Below, in pieces: positions 1 through 8,190 of a DNA stretch of 33,495 nucleotides (positions within the stretch are counted from its first letter, which is position 1; the number at the start of each line of letters is the position of its first letter). The stretch comes from an uncultured Burkholderiales bacterium (GTDB lineage Bacteria; Pseudomonadota; Gammaproteobacteria; Burkholderiales; Burkholderiaceae_E): positions 1 to 33,495 of the forward strand of contig CADEEH010000043.1 of NCBI GenBank assembly GCA_902826305.1. Direction: 5' to 3'. The notes under the pieces were generated by a model. It was not told the DNA's origin. It was given only the letters and a program-made list of their open reading frames with translations, and made no database searches. A program made the position numbers and the translations under genes.

Positions 1-871
1 TCGCGGTCTTCAGGTGCCGCTCGTCGACGTTCTCGATCACCGTCACCTGGAACTGCCGCGGCAGGAACATGATCGCGAACATCGACAGGATCGTCAGCCA
101 GACCCAGGACGCGTAACCGCCGGGCAGGCGGCCCAGCGGCGTCAGCAGCGGACGCAGGTGATCGTCCCGTGCCGCGCGTGCGAACACGTCGCCGAAGCCG
201 TCGAAGATGCCGTAGGTCACGAACAGCCCGACGGCGAGGAACGCGACCAGCTTGATCAGCGATTCGAACGCGACCGCGGCGACCATGCCGGGATGGTGTT
301 CGGAGGCATCGAGGTGGCGGGTGCCGAAGGCGATCGTGAACAGCGCCAGGATCACCGCCACCCAGAACGCGGTGTCGATCGTCTGCAGCTCGAGCGCCGA
401 CTGCGAGGCCGCGGCGAACTTCGGATGGGTGGCCAGGATCGTCAGGCTGCTCGAGACCGCCTTCAGCTGCAGCGAGATGTAGGGCAGGATGCCGATCACC
501 GCGATCACGGTGACCACGCCCCCGAGCAGCGCGCTCTTGCCGTAGCGCGACGCGATGAAGTCCGCGAGCGAGGTGATCCGGTTGGCCTTGGAGATGCGCA
601 GGATCTTGCGCATCGTGACCCACCAGAGCGCGATCATCAGCGTCGGACCGAGATAGATCGGCAGGAAACCGATGCCGTCGCTGGCCGCGCGACCGACGCT
701 GCCGTAGAAGGTCCATGCGGTCGCATAGACCGCCAGCGAGAGCGAATACACCCAGGGCGCGGCGAGCAGCGGGCGCCCGGCCTCGGCGCGGCGGTCGACC
801 AGGCTGGCGATCGCGAACAGCAGCCCGAGATACGCGAACGACGCGGCGACGATCACCCAGCCCTGGATCAT
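1..871 (-). CDS. CbrA-like sodium/solute-symporter sensor histidine kinase, N-terminal part
   Basis: Only the first 290 codons lie in the window; the gene runs off the left edge. Reading from the ATG at 869-871, the protein is a string of hydrophobic helices with features of the SSS-like sensor domain of CbrA-type kinases: PWVYSLSLAVYATAWTFYG near residue 40, ITSLADFIASRYGKS near residue 105, and PRQFQVTVIENVDERHL at the truncated end. The last motif separates this sensor family from plain PutP transporters. In the family the transporter domain is followed by PAS, HisKA and HATPase domains, which are not visible here. CbrA controls carbon/nitrogen use with a response regulator. The small membrane gene 46 bases upstream (918-1145) matches the CbrX-CbrA arrangement of pseudomonads. 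A plain SSS transporter cannot be fully excluded without the missing 3' part. Confidence 0.8.
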   Translation of the reverse strand, partial: MIQGWVIVAASFAYLGLLFAIASLVDRRAEAGRPLLAAPWVYSLSLAVYATAWTFYGSVGRAASDGIGFLPIYLGPTLMIALWWVTMRKILRISKANRITSLADFIASRYGKSALLGGVVTVIAVIGILPYISLQLKAVSSSLTILATHPKFAAASQSALELQTIDTAFWVAVILALFTIAFGTRHLDASEHHPGMVAAVAFESLIKLVAFLAVGLFVTYGIFDGFGDVFARAARDDHLRPLLTPLGRLPGGYASWVWLTILSMFAIMFLPRQFQVTVIENVDERHLKTA

Positions 872-917
872 CGGCGCAACCCCGGGAGCGGCAGCGGACG
901 TGCGGGCCGGGACACGA

Positions 918-1145
918 CTAGGGCCTGTCGACGCTCTGGGGGCGCTCGCGTCCCACCGCCCAGGCGAGCATCGCGATCGTCGCGGCCCAGGCGAAGAACA
1001 GCCATGCGTACAACAACGGGATGCCCAGCACGGTCGACGGCCGGTCGAAGATCGCCAGCACCGGGTAATTGAAGCACAGGCCACCGAACAGGCAGACGGC
1101 GATCAGTCGCGCCGCGCGCCGATCCGAGCGATCCGAGCGATCCAT
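918..1145 (-). CDS. small CbrX-like two-helix membrane protein
   Basis: This 75-residue protein has two predicted membrane helices (about residues 13-30 and 38-60) around the conserved-looking stretch FNYPVLAIFDRPSTVLGIP. I chose the ATG at 1143-1145 because a strong ribosome site (GGAGGAG) lies 6 bases upstream; an in-frame ATG at 1199 lacks one. It precedes the transporter-type sensor kinase on the same strand. In Pseudomonas a small hydrophobic gene, cbrX, occupies this place and is translationally coupled to cbrA. Here the gap is 46 bases, so direct stop-start coupling is not seen. The role is inferred from position and hydrophobicity only. Confidence 0.75.
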   Translation of the reverse strand: MDRSDRSDRRAARLIAVCLFGGLCFNYPVLAIFDRPSTVLGIPLLYAWLFFAWAATIAMLAWAVGRERPQSVDRP

Positions 1146-1246
1146 GGTGGCTCCTCCAAGGGCAACGACCCCGGGGGCTTGCGCCGCCGAGGTCGTCACT
1201 TCTTTCGTCGCCGGGCCGGGGCCCGGATCTCAGCGGGACGGGCCGA

Positions 1247-1408
1247 TCACTTCTTCGGCTCGCCCGCCTTCTCCGGTGCCTTCTCGGCCGGTGCGTGCAC
1301 CGCTTCAGCGCCGTGTTTCTCTCCGCCCATGTCGATGTCGCCGCCCTGGCTCAACAACCACAACGCAAGGCCTGCGAACACGGCGAATCCGACTGCGATC
1401 TTCCACAT
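1247..1408 (-). CDS. 53-residue single-pass membrane peptide downstream of MHS transporter
   Basis: A short gene starting MWKIAVGFAVFAGLALWLL: one N-terminal membrane helix followed by a hydrophilic, acidic then Ala/Glu/Pro/Lys-rich tail ending EKAGEPKK. A good ribosome site (GAGGAG) lies 9 bases before the ATG at 1406-1408, and the start is only 13 bases after the stop of the MHS transporter, so the two are probably one transcript. Codon choice is like that of the neighbours. The likely location is the inner membrane. Function is unknown; it may be an accessory peptide of the transporter, but this is inference from position. Confidence 0.7.
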   Translation of the reverse strand: MWKIAVGFAVFAGLALWLLSQGGDIDMGGEKHGAEAVHAPAEKAPEKAGEPKK

Positions 1409-1421
1409 TGAAGCGTGCTCC

Positions 1422-3089
1422 TCAGTCGTTCTCGTAGATGTCGACGTCCTTGGTTTCCTTCAGGAACAGCATGCCGATCACCAGCGACATCACCGCGATG
1501 CCGATCGGATACCACAGGCCGTGGTAGATGTTGCCGTTCTGGGCCACCATCGCGAACGAGATCGTCGGCAGCAGGCCGCCGAACCAGCCGTTGCCGATGT
1601 GATACGGCAGTGACATCGACGTGTACCGGATCCGGGTCGGGAACAGCTCCACCAGCAGTGCCGCGATCGGGCCGTAGACCATCGTCACGTAGATCACGAG
1701 GATCGTCAGGATCAGGATGATCACCGGCTTGTTCAGCTTCGCCGGATCGGCCTTCGCCGGATAACCCGCGGTCTTCAGCGCGTCGGCCACCGCCTTCTTG
1801 AACTCGCCGTCCTTCTTCTTGAGTTCGTCGGCGGGCAGGCCGGCCGAGGAGTACGACTGGATCTCGGTGCCGCCGATCTTGATCTTCGCCGGCCCGGTCC
1901 CCGCGATCGTCTCGTGGTTCACCGAACTGGCCGCCAGCAACTGCTTGGCGATGTCGCAAGAACTGGTGAACTTCGCGGTGCCGGTCGGGTTGAACTGGAA
2001 CGAACACTCCTTCGGATCGGCGGTGACCGACACCGGCGCGCTCGCCTGCGCAGCGGCCAGGTCCGGGTTGGCGGCGACCGTCAGCCACTTGAACAGCGGG
2101 AAGTAGGTGACCGCCGCCAGCAGCAGGCCGGCCATCAGCACCGGCTTGCGGCCGATCTTGTCCGACAGCGTGCCGAAGATGATGAAGAACGGCGTGCCGA
2201 TGATCAGCGAAATCGCGATCAGGATGTTGGCGGTGGCGCCGTCGACCTTCAGCGTCTGCGTCAGGAAGAACAGCGCGTAGAACTGGCCCGAATACCAGAC
2301 CACCGCCTGGCCGGCGACCGCACCGAACAGCGCGAGCAGCACGATCTTCAGGTTCTTCCACTGGCCGAACGATTCCGACAGCGGCGCCTTCGAGGTCTTG
2401 CCCTCGGCCTTCATCTTCTGGAACGCGGGCGACTCGTTCATCGACAGCCGGATCCAGACCGAGATCGCCAGCAGGAAGATCGACACGACGAACGGGATCC
2501 GCCAGCCCCAGTCGGCGAACGCAGCCTCTCCGATGTAGGTCCGCGTGCCCAGGATCACCATCAGCGACAGGAACAGGCCCAGCGTGGCCGTGGTCTGGAT
2601 CCACGACGTGTAGGCACCGCGACGGCCCTGCGGCGCGTGCTCGGCCACGTAGGTGGCCGCACCGCCGTATTCGCCGCCGAGCGCGAGGCCCTGCAGCAGA
2701 CGCAGGCCGATCAGGATCACCGGGGCGGCGACACCGATCGATGCGTACGAAGGCAGCAGGCCGACGATGAAGGTCGACACGCCCATGATCAGGATCGTCA
2801 CCAGGAACGTGTACTTGCGGCCGATCATGTCGCCGAGGCGGCCGAACACCAGCGCACCGAACGGACGGACGATGAAGCCGGCGGCGAACGCGAGCAGCGC
2901 GAAGATGAAGCCGGAGGTCGGATCGAGCCCGGAGAAGAACTGCTTGGCGATGATGGCGGCGAGCGAGCCGTACAGGTAGAAGTCGTACCACTCGAACACG
3001 GTACCCAGCGAGGAAGCGAAGATGACCTTCTTCTCCTCGGAGGTCATCGGCCGGGCGGCGGATCCGCCAGCGGTCATCACGGTTGCCAT
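1422..3089 (-). CDS. MHS-family MFS metabolite:H+ symporter with large periplasmic insertion
   Basis: A 555-residue major facilitator protein of the metabolite:H+ symporter (MHS) family, which imports organic acids or compatible solutes with protons. Family signatures are FEWYDFYLYG (33-41), RPFGALVFGRLGDMIGRK (75-92), LQGLALGGEYGGA (132-144) and LSDKIGRKP in the central repeat. Twelve helices can be drawn. Between the ninth and tenth helices lies an extra hydrophilic segment of about 115 residues (341-455), predicted to be periplasmic, with two cysteines (362 and 378); this explains the length over the usual 430-450. The ATG at 3087-3089 has GGAGA upstream. The substrate cannot be told from sequence. 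It probably forms an operon with the 53-residue peptide downstream. Confidence 0.9.
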   Translation of the reverse strand: MATVMTAGGSAARPMTSEEKKVIFASSLGTVFEWYDFYLYGSLAAIIAKQFFSGLDPTSGFIFALLAFAAGFIVRPFGALVFGRLGDMIGRKYTFLVTILIMGVSTFIVGLLPSYASIGVAAPVILIGLRLLQGLALGGEYGGAATYVAEHAPQGRRGAYTSWIQTTATLGLFLSLMVILGTRTYIGEAAFADWGWRIPFVVSIFLLAISVWIRLSMNESPAFQKMKAEGKTSKAPLSESFGQWKNLKIVLLALFGAVAGQAVVWYSGQFYALFFLTQTLKVDGATANILIAISLIIGTPFFIIFGTLSDKIGRKPVLMAGLLLAAVTYFPLFKWLTVAANPDLAAAQASAPVSVTADPKECSFQFNPTGTAKFTSSCDIAKQLLAASSVNHETIAGTGPAKIKIGGTEIQSYSSAGLPADELKKKDGEFKKAVADALKTAGYPAKADPAKLNKPVIILILTILVIYVTMVYGPIAALLVELFPTRIRYTSMSLPYHIGNGWFGGLLPTISFAMVAQNGNIYHGLWYPIGIAVMSLVIGMLFLKETKDVDIYEND

Positions 3090-3159
3090 CGAACTGTCTC
3101 CGTTGTGTCAGGGATGCCACCGTCCATCGGTCGCATTCGCGGCGGATTTTGTGGTCCCG

Positions 3160-3177
3160 TGCTTACGAGTTGCTTAC
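3160..3177. promoter_or_regulatory. 7-bp direct repeat, possible operator upstream of MHS transporter
   Basis: TGCTTAC occurs twice in direct orientation, separated by four bases (period 11, one helical turn), 71-88 bases before the transporter start. Such phasing is common for regulator half-sites. No clear -35/-10 pair is visible next to it, and no cognate regulator gene is adjacent. Confidence 0.25.
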
Positions 3178-3226
3178 CGTTCCCCTGTTTGAAGGAAGGA
3201 ATTCGCTGTTGCGACGCAGCGCCTGC

Positions 3227-4678
3227 TCAGGTCGTCGCGGTGCGGTCCTCGGTGGCGAGCAGGCGCTCGAGCTGCTTGAACGGCGCTTGGGCCCGGACCA
3301 GGTAGACCGAACAAGGCGCCTCGGCGGCGACCCGTGCCGCCACCGACGCCCTTGGACCGATCAGGCCGGAGCCGGCCGGCGGGCTGCCGATCACGATCAG
3401 GCTCACCGGATTGCCGGTGGCATAGGCGAGCAGGGCCTTGGCCGGATCACCACCCTCTATCACGTGGTACGACAGCCGCTGCGCGGGCAGCTGCAGCGGC
3501 TGGGCCCAAGCCTGCAGCCGGACCATGTGCTGGCGGTGGATGCTGGTCTCCGACAGATCGTCGTTGCCCCCGGTCATCAGCGGGGTCGGCGGGATGATCG
3601 TCACACACGACAGCCGGGACTGCGGATCCTCGGCCAGCGCGCGCTCGACCGCCTTGCGCAACGCGACCTGCGTCGCATCGTTGGTGTGCGAGGTGGCGAT
3701 CGCGACCATCACCACCGGCGTGTCGCTGGCCGCGTGGGCCTCGGCCGCCGCCTGCACCTGCCGGTGTTCGAGGCCGCCGGCGCGGATCCAGGCCTTGATC
3801 CGCTGGCCGAGCTTGACGCGGCGCAGCCGACGCGATCGTTCGGTCAGCGTCACGTGGACCGGATTGTCCAGGTCGAAGGCGATCTGTTCGGCGGTTGCGT
3901 AGCGATTCTGCGGATCGACCTCCAGGCAGCGCAGGATCACCTCCTGCAGCCACGGCGGCATCTCCGGCGCGAGCGCGCGCGGCGGTATCGGATCGGCCCA
4001 CAGGCGCCGGCGCAGGCCGTGAGTACTGCTCGGCGTGCCGTACGGCAATTCCCGTGTCGACAATTCGTACAACGTGACACCGATCGAGAAGACGTCGCTT
4101 CGAGGGTCGTTGCGCACACCGACCACCTGTTCCGGCGACAGGTACGGGCCGGAGCCGACCGCGCGCCGCATCTCCTCGGCGAGCAGGTCCGGATACGCCG
4201 AGTGATGAGCGAGCCCGAAGTCGATCATCACCGCGACCCCATCGGGGCGCAGGATCACGTTGGCCGGCTTGATGTCCAGGTGCACGACACCCTGCTGATG
4301 CAGGTCGTGTGCGGCGCGCGCGAGCGCCGCACCGATGCGGGCGATGGTCTCGAACGACGGGCGATCCCCTTCGAGGAAAGCCGACAGCACCTTGCCTTCG
4401 ATCCACTCCATCACCAGGTACGGCCGATGGGCGAGATCACCATAGGCAACCAGGCGCGGCACGTGGGGGCCGCCGAGCACCGCGAGCACCTGCTTCTCGA
4501 CCTCGAAGCTGACCAGTGATTCGGAACCGTCGGACTGACTCATCCGCGGCACCTTCATCATCAGCGGAAAACTCAGCGCCGGGCCGGTGACCCGGTAGAT
4601 GTGGGCGAAGCCGCCCGAGTGGGCACAATCGCCGATCAGGAATCCGTCGAGTTCGGTTCCCGGCTCCAGTCTTTTCAA
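3227..4678 (-). CDS. serine/threonine protein kinase fused to universal stress protein domain
   Basis: A 483-residue soluble protein of two domains. Residues about 12-270 are a Hanks-type kinase: glycine loop SGGFAHIYRV (21-30), ATP lysine K42, catalytic loop VHLDIKPANV (H133, D135, K137, N140), DFG at 153-155, and PYLSPEQ at 178-184. The catalytic loop is HLD rather than HRD, so activation-loop control may be weak. Residues about 320-465 resemble a universal stress protein: a beta strand PVVMVAIATS and a C-terminal LIVIGSPPAGSGLIGPR...SVYLVR that corresponds to the Usp nucleotide loop but is degenerate. The start is TTG at 4676-4678, supported by GGGGAGG about 6 bases upstream and no nearby ATG. 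No transmembrane helix follows the kinase, unlike PASTA kinases. Substrates are unknown. Confidence 0.88.
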   Translation of the reverse strand: MKRLEPGTELDGFLIGDCAHSGGFAHIYRVTGPALSFPLMMKVPRMSQSDGSESLVSFEVEKQVLAVLGGPHVPRLVAYGDLAHRPYLVMEWIEGKVLSAFLEGDRPSFETIARIGAALARAAHDLHQQGVVHLDIKPANVILRPDGVAVMIDFGLAHHSAYPDLLAEEMRRAVGSGPYLSPEQVVGVRNDPRSDVFSIGVTLYELSTRELPYGTPSSTHGLRRRLWADPIPPRALAPEMPPWLQEVILRCLEVDPQNRYATAEQIAFDLDNPVHVTLTERSRRLRRVKLGQRIKAWIRAGGLEHRQVQAAAEAHAASDTPVVMVAIATSHTNDATQVALRKAVERALAEDPQSRLSCVTIIPPTPLMTGGNDDLSETSIHRQHMVRLQAWAQPLQLPAQRLSYHVIEGGDPAKALLAYATGNPVSLIVIGSPPAGSGLIGPRASVAARVAAEAPCSVYLVRAQAPFKQLERLLATEDRTATT

Positions 4679-4959
4679 TCGATCCTCCCCGCGGAACCTG
4701 TGCGACTGCGCGGACGATAGCCGATCGCGCGCCGCGCGACATTGACGTTGGTCAGCGCCGCCATGCTACCGCTCGCCGGCGTGGCGGCTGTGGCGCACCG
4801 GTGCCGCGCGACCGGCCGCCGGCTTTTCGACAACAGTTCCCGGACCTTTCGTCGGTGGATCCGACCGTCGAAACACGATCCGATCGATGCCCCTTAACGC
4901 CCCTTCTAGCCTGCCCGGGCAGCAGTCGCAAACCTCGCATCTTCCATCCAGGGGACTTC

Positions 4960-6993
4960 ATGTTCGAATATCAAGACACGACCCGAGTCGTCGGGTCCGA
5001 CCCGTCGACGCATCATGCCGGGCACCGTCTCATCGCTCTGACCGGCCTGGCGCTGGCCGTCTCGCTGGCGATCGCCGGCTGCAACTCCGCCGGCACCTCG
5101 ACCGCGCCGACCGCCTCCGACGCGGCCGACCAGACGCTGGTCGCCGTCAAGGCGTCCAGCCAGCCCGGCTCGTGTGTCAGCGGCGCCGTCGATGTCACCG
5201 CCGGCTTCGACCTGAACGGCGACGGCACGCTGCAGGACACCGAGAACAGCTTCACCGAAACGGTGTGTCTGTCGGCGGCCAACGGCGCCAACAGCCTGGT
5301 TTCGATGGTCAACGAGTCCGCGGGCGCCAACTGCGCCGCCGGCGGCAAGAAAGTGATGGTCGGACCGGATTCGAACCTGAACGGACAACTCGACGCGGCC
5401 GAAGTCGCCACGACCGGATACGTCTGCAACGGCGTTGCCGGTGCGACGGGTGCGACCGGACCGCAAGGTCCCGCCGGTGCCGATGGCGCCGATGGTGCCA
5501 ATGGCGCCCAAGGAGCACAGGGTCCGGCCGGTCCGCAAGGGGCGCAGGGCATCCCGGGCGTTGCCGGCACCAACGGCACCAACGGCACCAACGGCTCGGA
5601 TGGCAAGAACAGCCTGGTCAAGATCAGCGTCGAGGCGGCGGGTGCGAACTGCACGTACGGCGGCAACAAGATCGAGACCGGCGTCGACACCAGCGGCAAC
5701 AACGTGCTGGAAGCCGGCGAGGTCACGCAGACCGCTTACGTCTGCAATGCCGCGCGCGCCGGGCTGCCGTGGATCACCACGGCGACCGCGGTCACCGCGC
5801 TGGCCGACACCGGCTACATCGTCACCGGCGGGTCGGTGACGACCGTGACGTTGCCGGACAACCCGGCCGTCGGCAGCGTCGTGCGCATCAACGGCACCGG
5901 CGCCGGCGGCTGGAAACTCGGCCAGCAGGCCAACCAGATCGTCAAGATGCCCACGGAGATCGGACCGATCGCGCTGAACCAGCCGTGGACCGACATCGCG
6001 CCCGGCGGCTCCGAGAGGATCGCCTCGTCGTACGACGGCACGAAGCTGCTGCAGCCGCGCGGTACCGACGGCCTGTTTCGATCGACCGACTCCGGCTCGA
6101 GCTGGACCCAACTGACCAACGGGCTGCCGGTCGGTGCCGAGTTCCGCGGTGTCCATTCGTCACATGACGGCACACGGCTGGTCGCGATGGTCAATGGCGA
6201 CCAGATCTACACCTCGAGCGACAGCGGCACGAACTGGACCGCACGCGACAGCGCGCGCGCCTGGTATGTTGTGTCCGGCTCGTCGGACGGCAAGTACCTG
6301 CTCGCGGTCGAGTCAACCGGTTGGGGTGTCTACCGGTCGGCCGACTTCGGTGCGACCTGGGCCTCGACGGGGATCAGCATCGGCAGCGTGTTGGCTACGC
6401 CGGGGGTATCGCCCGACGGCCGCTACATGCTGGTGGGGGGCTGGAACTGCTGCGGCAACACCCACAAGTGGTCCAACGACTACGGTGCCACCTGGGTGAA
6501 CGCGTCGCAGGCGAACCAGTCGGCCTCCAACCTGACCGCGCTGAACGCGATCACATTCGCCGGCAACAAGGTGCTCGCAGGCTCCATCTGGAATCCGATG
6601 TGGCGATCAGACGACTTCGGCGCGAGCCTGTACCAGATCGCCAACCCGGGGTTTCGGTTCAGCAACAACGGCCTCGACGCCGACATCAATGGCCAGGTGC
6701 TGATCGCCACCGGCGAAAACAACGACGTCACCTGGACTTCGCACGACGGCGGCACCACCTGGCGCCCGCGGACCAGCCCGGGCGGCAGCTGGTACTACGG
6801 CCGGGTTTCGCCGGACGGCAAGAAAATGTTCGCCCAGTACAACAACCGCCTGTACTCGGCACCGGGGATGTCACAGACGCTCACCGGCCCGACCGGCTAC
6901 ATCCAGGGCCCGCAGTACTCGGGCATCGAGGTGCAGTACGTCGGCTCGAACGTCTGGGCGGTGATCTCGCACGCCGGCCTGGAGAAGATGTAA
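4960..6993 (+). CDS. collagen-like, Asp-box propeller lipoprotein
   Basis: A 677-residue envelope protein. The ATG at 4960 follows AGGGGA at a good distance. The N-terminus has a lipoprotein signal with lipobox AIAGC (Cys41), so it is probably lipid-anchored. Then come modules of the DUF7151 type (pattern AGxNC..GGxK...GxDxNxNGxLDxxEV..TxYVCN), two before and one after a Gly-X-Y segment of 58 residues (158-215). The C-terminal half carries Asp-box repeats SxDxGxx[33 protein letters not shown] and SHDGGTTW, plus a degenerate SDDFGASL. These are typical of sialidase/BNR-like beta-propellers. No sialidase catalytic set was recognised, so binding or adhesion is more likely than hydrolysis. It is transcribed alone and divergent from the kinase gene. 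Confidence 0.85.
   Translation: MFEYQDTTRVVGSDPSTHHAGHRLIALTGLALAVSLAIAGCNSAGTSTAPTASDAADQTLVAVKASSQPGSCVSGAVDVTAGFDLNGDGTLQDTENSFTETVCLSAANGANSLVSMVNESAGANCAAGGKKVMVGPDSNLNGQLDAAEVATTGYVCNGVAGATGATGPQGPAGADGADGANGAQGAQGPAGPQGAQGIPGVAGTNGTNGTNGSDGKNSLVKISVEAAGANCTYGGNKIETGVDTSGNNVLEAGEVTQTAYVCNAARAGLPWITTATAVTALADTGYIVTGGSVTTVTLPDNPAVGSVVRINGTGAGGWKLGQQANQIVKMPTEIGPIALNQPWTDIAPGGSERIASSYDGTKLLQPRGTDGLFRSTDSGSSWTQLTNGLPVGAEFRGVHSSHDGTRLVAMVNGDQIYTSSDSGTNWTARDSARAWYVVSGSSDGKYLLAVESTGWGVYRSADFGATWASTGISIGSVLATPGVSPDGRYMLVGGWNCCGNTHKWSNDYGATWVNASQANQSASNLTALNAITFAGNKVLAGSIWNPMWRSDDFGASLYQIANPGFRFSNNGLDADINGQVLIATGENNDVTWTSHDGGTTWRPRTSPGGSWYYGRVSPDGKKMFAQYNNRLYSAPGMSQTLTGPTGYIQGPQYSGIEVQYVGSNVWAVISHAGLEKM
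5431..5604 (+). repeat. collagen-like Gly-X-Y coding repeat
   Basis: 58 codons with glycine at nearly every third position, beginning [16 protein letters not shown] and ending in three GTN units and GSDG. The segment lies between DUF7151-like modules. Bacterial collagen-like stretches can form trimeric triple helices, which would make this lipoprotein a trimer. The tandem GGCACCAAC (GTN) codons are a likely site of length variation. Confidence 0.85.
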
Positions 6994-7033
6994 GACCGGG
7001 CACGACGGCGGGGGCCACCCCGCCGGTCGCGAC

Positions 7034-7067
7034 GACGGGCATGTCCGCGAGGGCATGCCCGTTCTTC
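7034..7067 (+). terminator. rho-independent terminator after the collagen-like lipoprotein
   Basis: An inverted repeat CGGGCATGTCC - GCGA - GGGCATGCCCG (7036-7061; 11 pairs, one G-U) with a GNRA tetraloop, extendable by A7035-T7062, is followed by TTCTTC. It lies about 40 bases after the stop of the lipoprotein gene and ends that single-gene transcript. Confidence 0.75.
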
Positions 7068-7196
7068 ATTCCAGTCCTGCCGGCGAAGCCGACCAGTTTC
7101 GAGCCACCGCACTTCGAATCACCGCGGTCGGCGGGTGATCGAGGCACCGGTCTTGCACCGATGTTATCCTCGCCCGACCCCGATCAGGATCCCGCG

Positions 7197-7589
7197 ATGA
7201 GAATCCTCCACACGATGCTTCGCGTCGGCGACATGAAGCGCTCGGTCGACTTCTACACCGGTGTGCTCGGCATGCAGTTGCTGCGCACGACCGACCGGCC
7301 GGACCAGAAGTACTCGCTGGCGTTCGTCGGCTACGGCGACGAGTCGCAGGGCGCGGTGCTCGAGCTGACCTACAACCACGGCACGGATCGTTACGACCTG
7401 GGCACCGCCTACGGCCACATCGCAATCGAGGTGCCGGATGCCGCGGCCGCCTGTGAAAGGATCAGGGCGGCCGGCGGCAGCGTGACGCGCGAGGCCGGCC
7501 CGGTGAAGGGTGGCTCGACGGTGATCGCATTCGTGCAGGATCCGGACGGCTACAAGATCGAGCTGATCGAGCGCCGTCCGGCTGCCTGA
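7197..7589 (+). CDS. gloA: lactoylglutathione lyase (glyoxalase I)
   Basis: This 130-residue enzyme converts the methylglyoxal-glutathione hemithioacetal to S-lactoylglutathione in the cytoplasm. It contains two VOC beta-alpha-beta-beta-beta units. The metal ligands fall at the same positions as in the nickel-dependent Escherichia coli enzyme: His5, Glu56, His74 and Glu122. The length is like that of the short bacterial class. The ATG at 7197 follows AGGAT at a suitable distance. It is a single gene convergent with the DUF2383 gene; the two stops are only 9 bases apart and lie in an inverted repeat. Confidence 0.95.
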   Translation: MRILHTMLRVGDMKRSVDFYTGVLGMQLLRTTDRPDQKYSLAFVGYGDESQGAVLELTYNHGTDRYDLGTAYGHIAIEVPDAAAACERIRAAGGSVTREAGPVKGGSTVIAFVQDPDGYKIELIERRPAA

Positions 7590-7602
7590 TCGCTTCGATC
7601 AG
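7586..7602. repeat. inverted repeat containing both convergent stop codons
   Basis: CTGATCG-CTT-CGATCAG is a perfect 7-bp inverted repeat. The left arm contains the TGA stop of gloA and the right arm contains, on the other strand, the TGA stop of the DUF2383 gene. There is no T-run, so whether it works as a bidirectional terminator is uncertain. Confidence 0.5.
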
Positions 7603-8051
7603 CTGGCCGCGCGAAGGCGGTTGCGCGTGTCCCTCACCAGGTCGTGGTTCCGGATCACGCCCTCGTTCTGGCGCTGCACGACCTGTCGCACGTCCTCCGG
7701 CAGGTCGCCCCGCAGGCATTCGCTGTAATCGCGCTTGGCGATGTCCTCGCCTTTTTCCATCTCCTCGAGCACGGCGAGGTCGTCGTTGCTGGTGAACGTG
7801 GTCTTCAACCCGACCCAGCCCCGGTGCATCGCGCCACCGACCGTGCCGCTGGTTTCCGCCGAGCCGCCGTATTTGGTGACCAGTTGCTGCAGTTCGCGTG
7901 CGCCCTGGGCGCAGCGTTGGCCCGCGTCGGCCAGCAACTTCTTGATCTCGGCGCTTTCGGCATGTTCGGCGCACTGCGCGAAGCCGGCTTCGCCGTTCTT
8001 CGTGGTCTCGATCAGCTTGTTGAGAGCGGAAACGACATCCTGGTTGTCCAT
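7599..8051 (-). CDS. DUF2383 / PA2169-type four-helix-bundle protein
   Basis: A 150-residue, mostly helical protein beginning MDNQDVVSALNKLIETTKNGEAGF, the typical opening of the PA2169 (DUF2383) ferritin-like family. Conserved-looking acidic positions lie on helices with EMEKGEDIAKRDYSECL in the third helix. I chose the ATG at 8049-8051 because AGGA sits 6 bases upstream; an ATG two codons earlier would overlap that site. Members are small cytoplasmic proteins of unknown biochemical role, often stress-linked. It is transcribed alone, convergent with gloA. Confidence 0.88.
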   Translation of the reverse strand: MDNQDVVSALNKLIETTKNGEAGFAQCAEHAESAEIKKLLADAGQRCAQGARELQQLVTKYGGSAETSGTVGGAMHRGWVGLKTTFTSNDDLAVLEEMEKGEDIAKRDYSECLRGDLPEDVRQVVQRQNEGVIRNHDLVRDTRNRLRAAS

Positions 8052-8190
8052 CTGCATCCTTTCGCGGGTTCGATGCCGAGGAACGCCGACCTGCCGGCGC
8101 CCCTGGCCAAGGCAGATACGCGCAATCGACATGCCCGCGAAAGGCGCGCGACGACCCGATGCTGCCGGCACCCGTGGGCGCCGGGATCGG

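Noticed and set aside
8165..8184. Hairpin CCGGCACCC/GGGCGCCGG as terminator of the M20 peptidase gene
   Set aside because: The stem has a mismatch, the loop is too tight, and there is no T-run.
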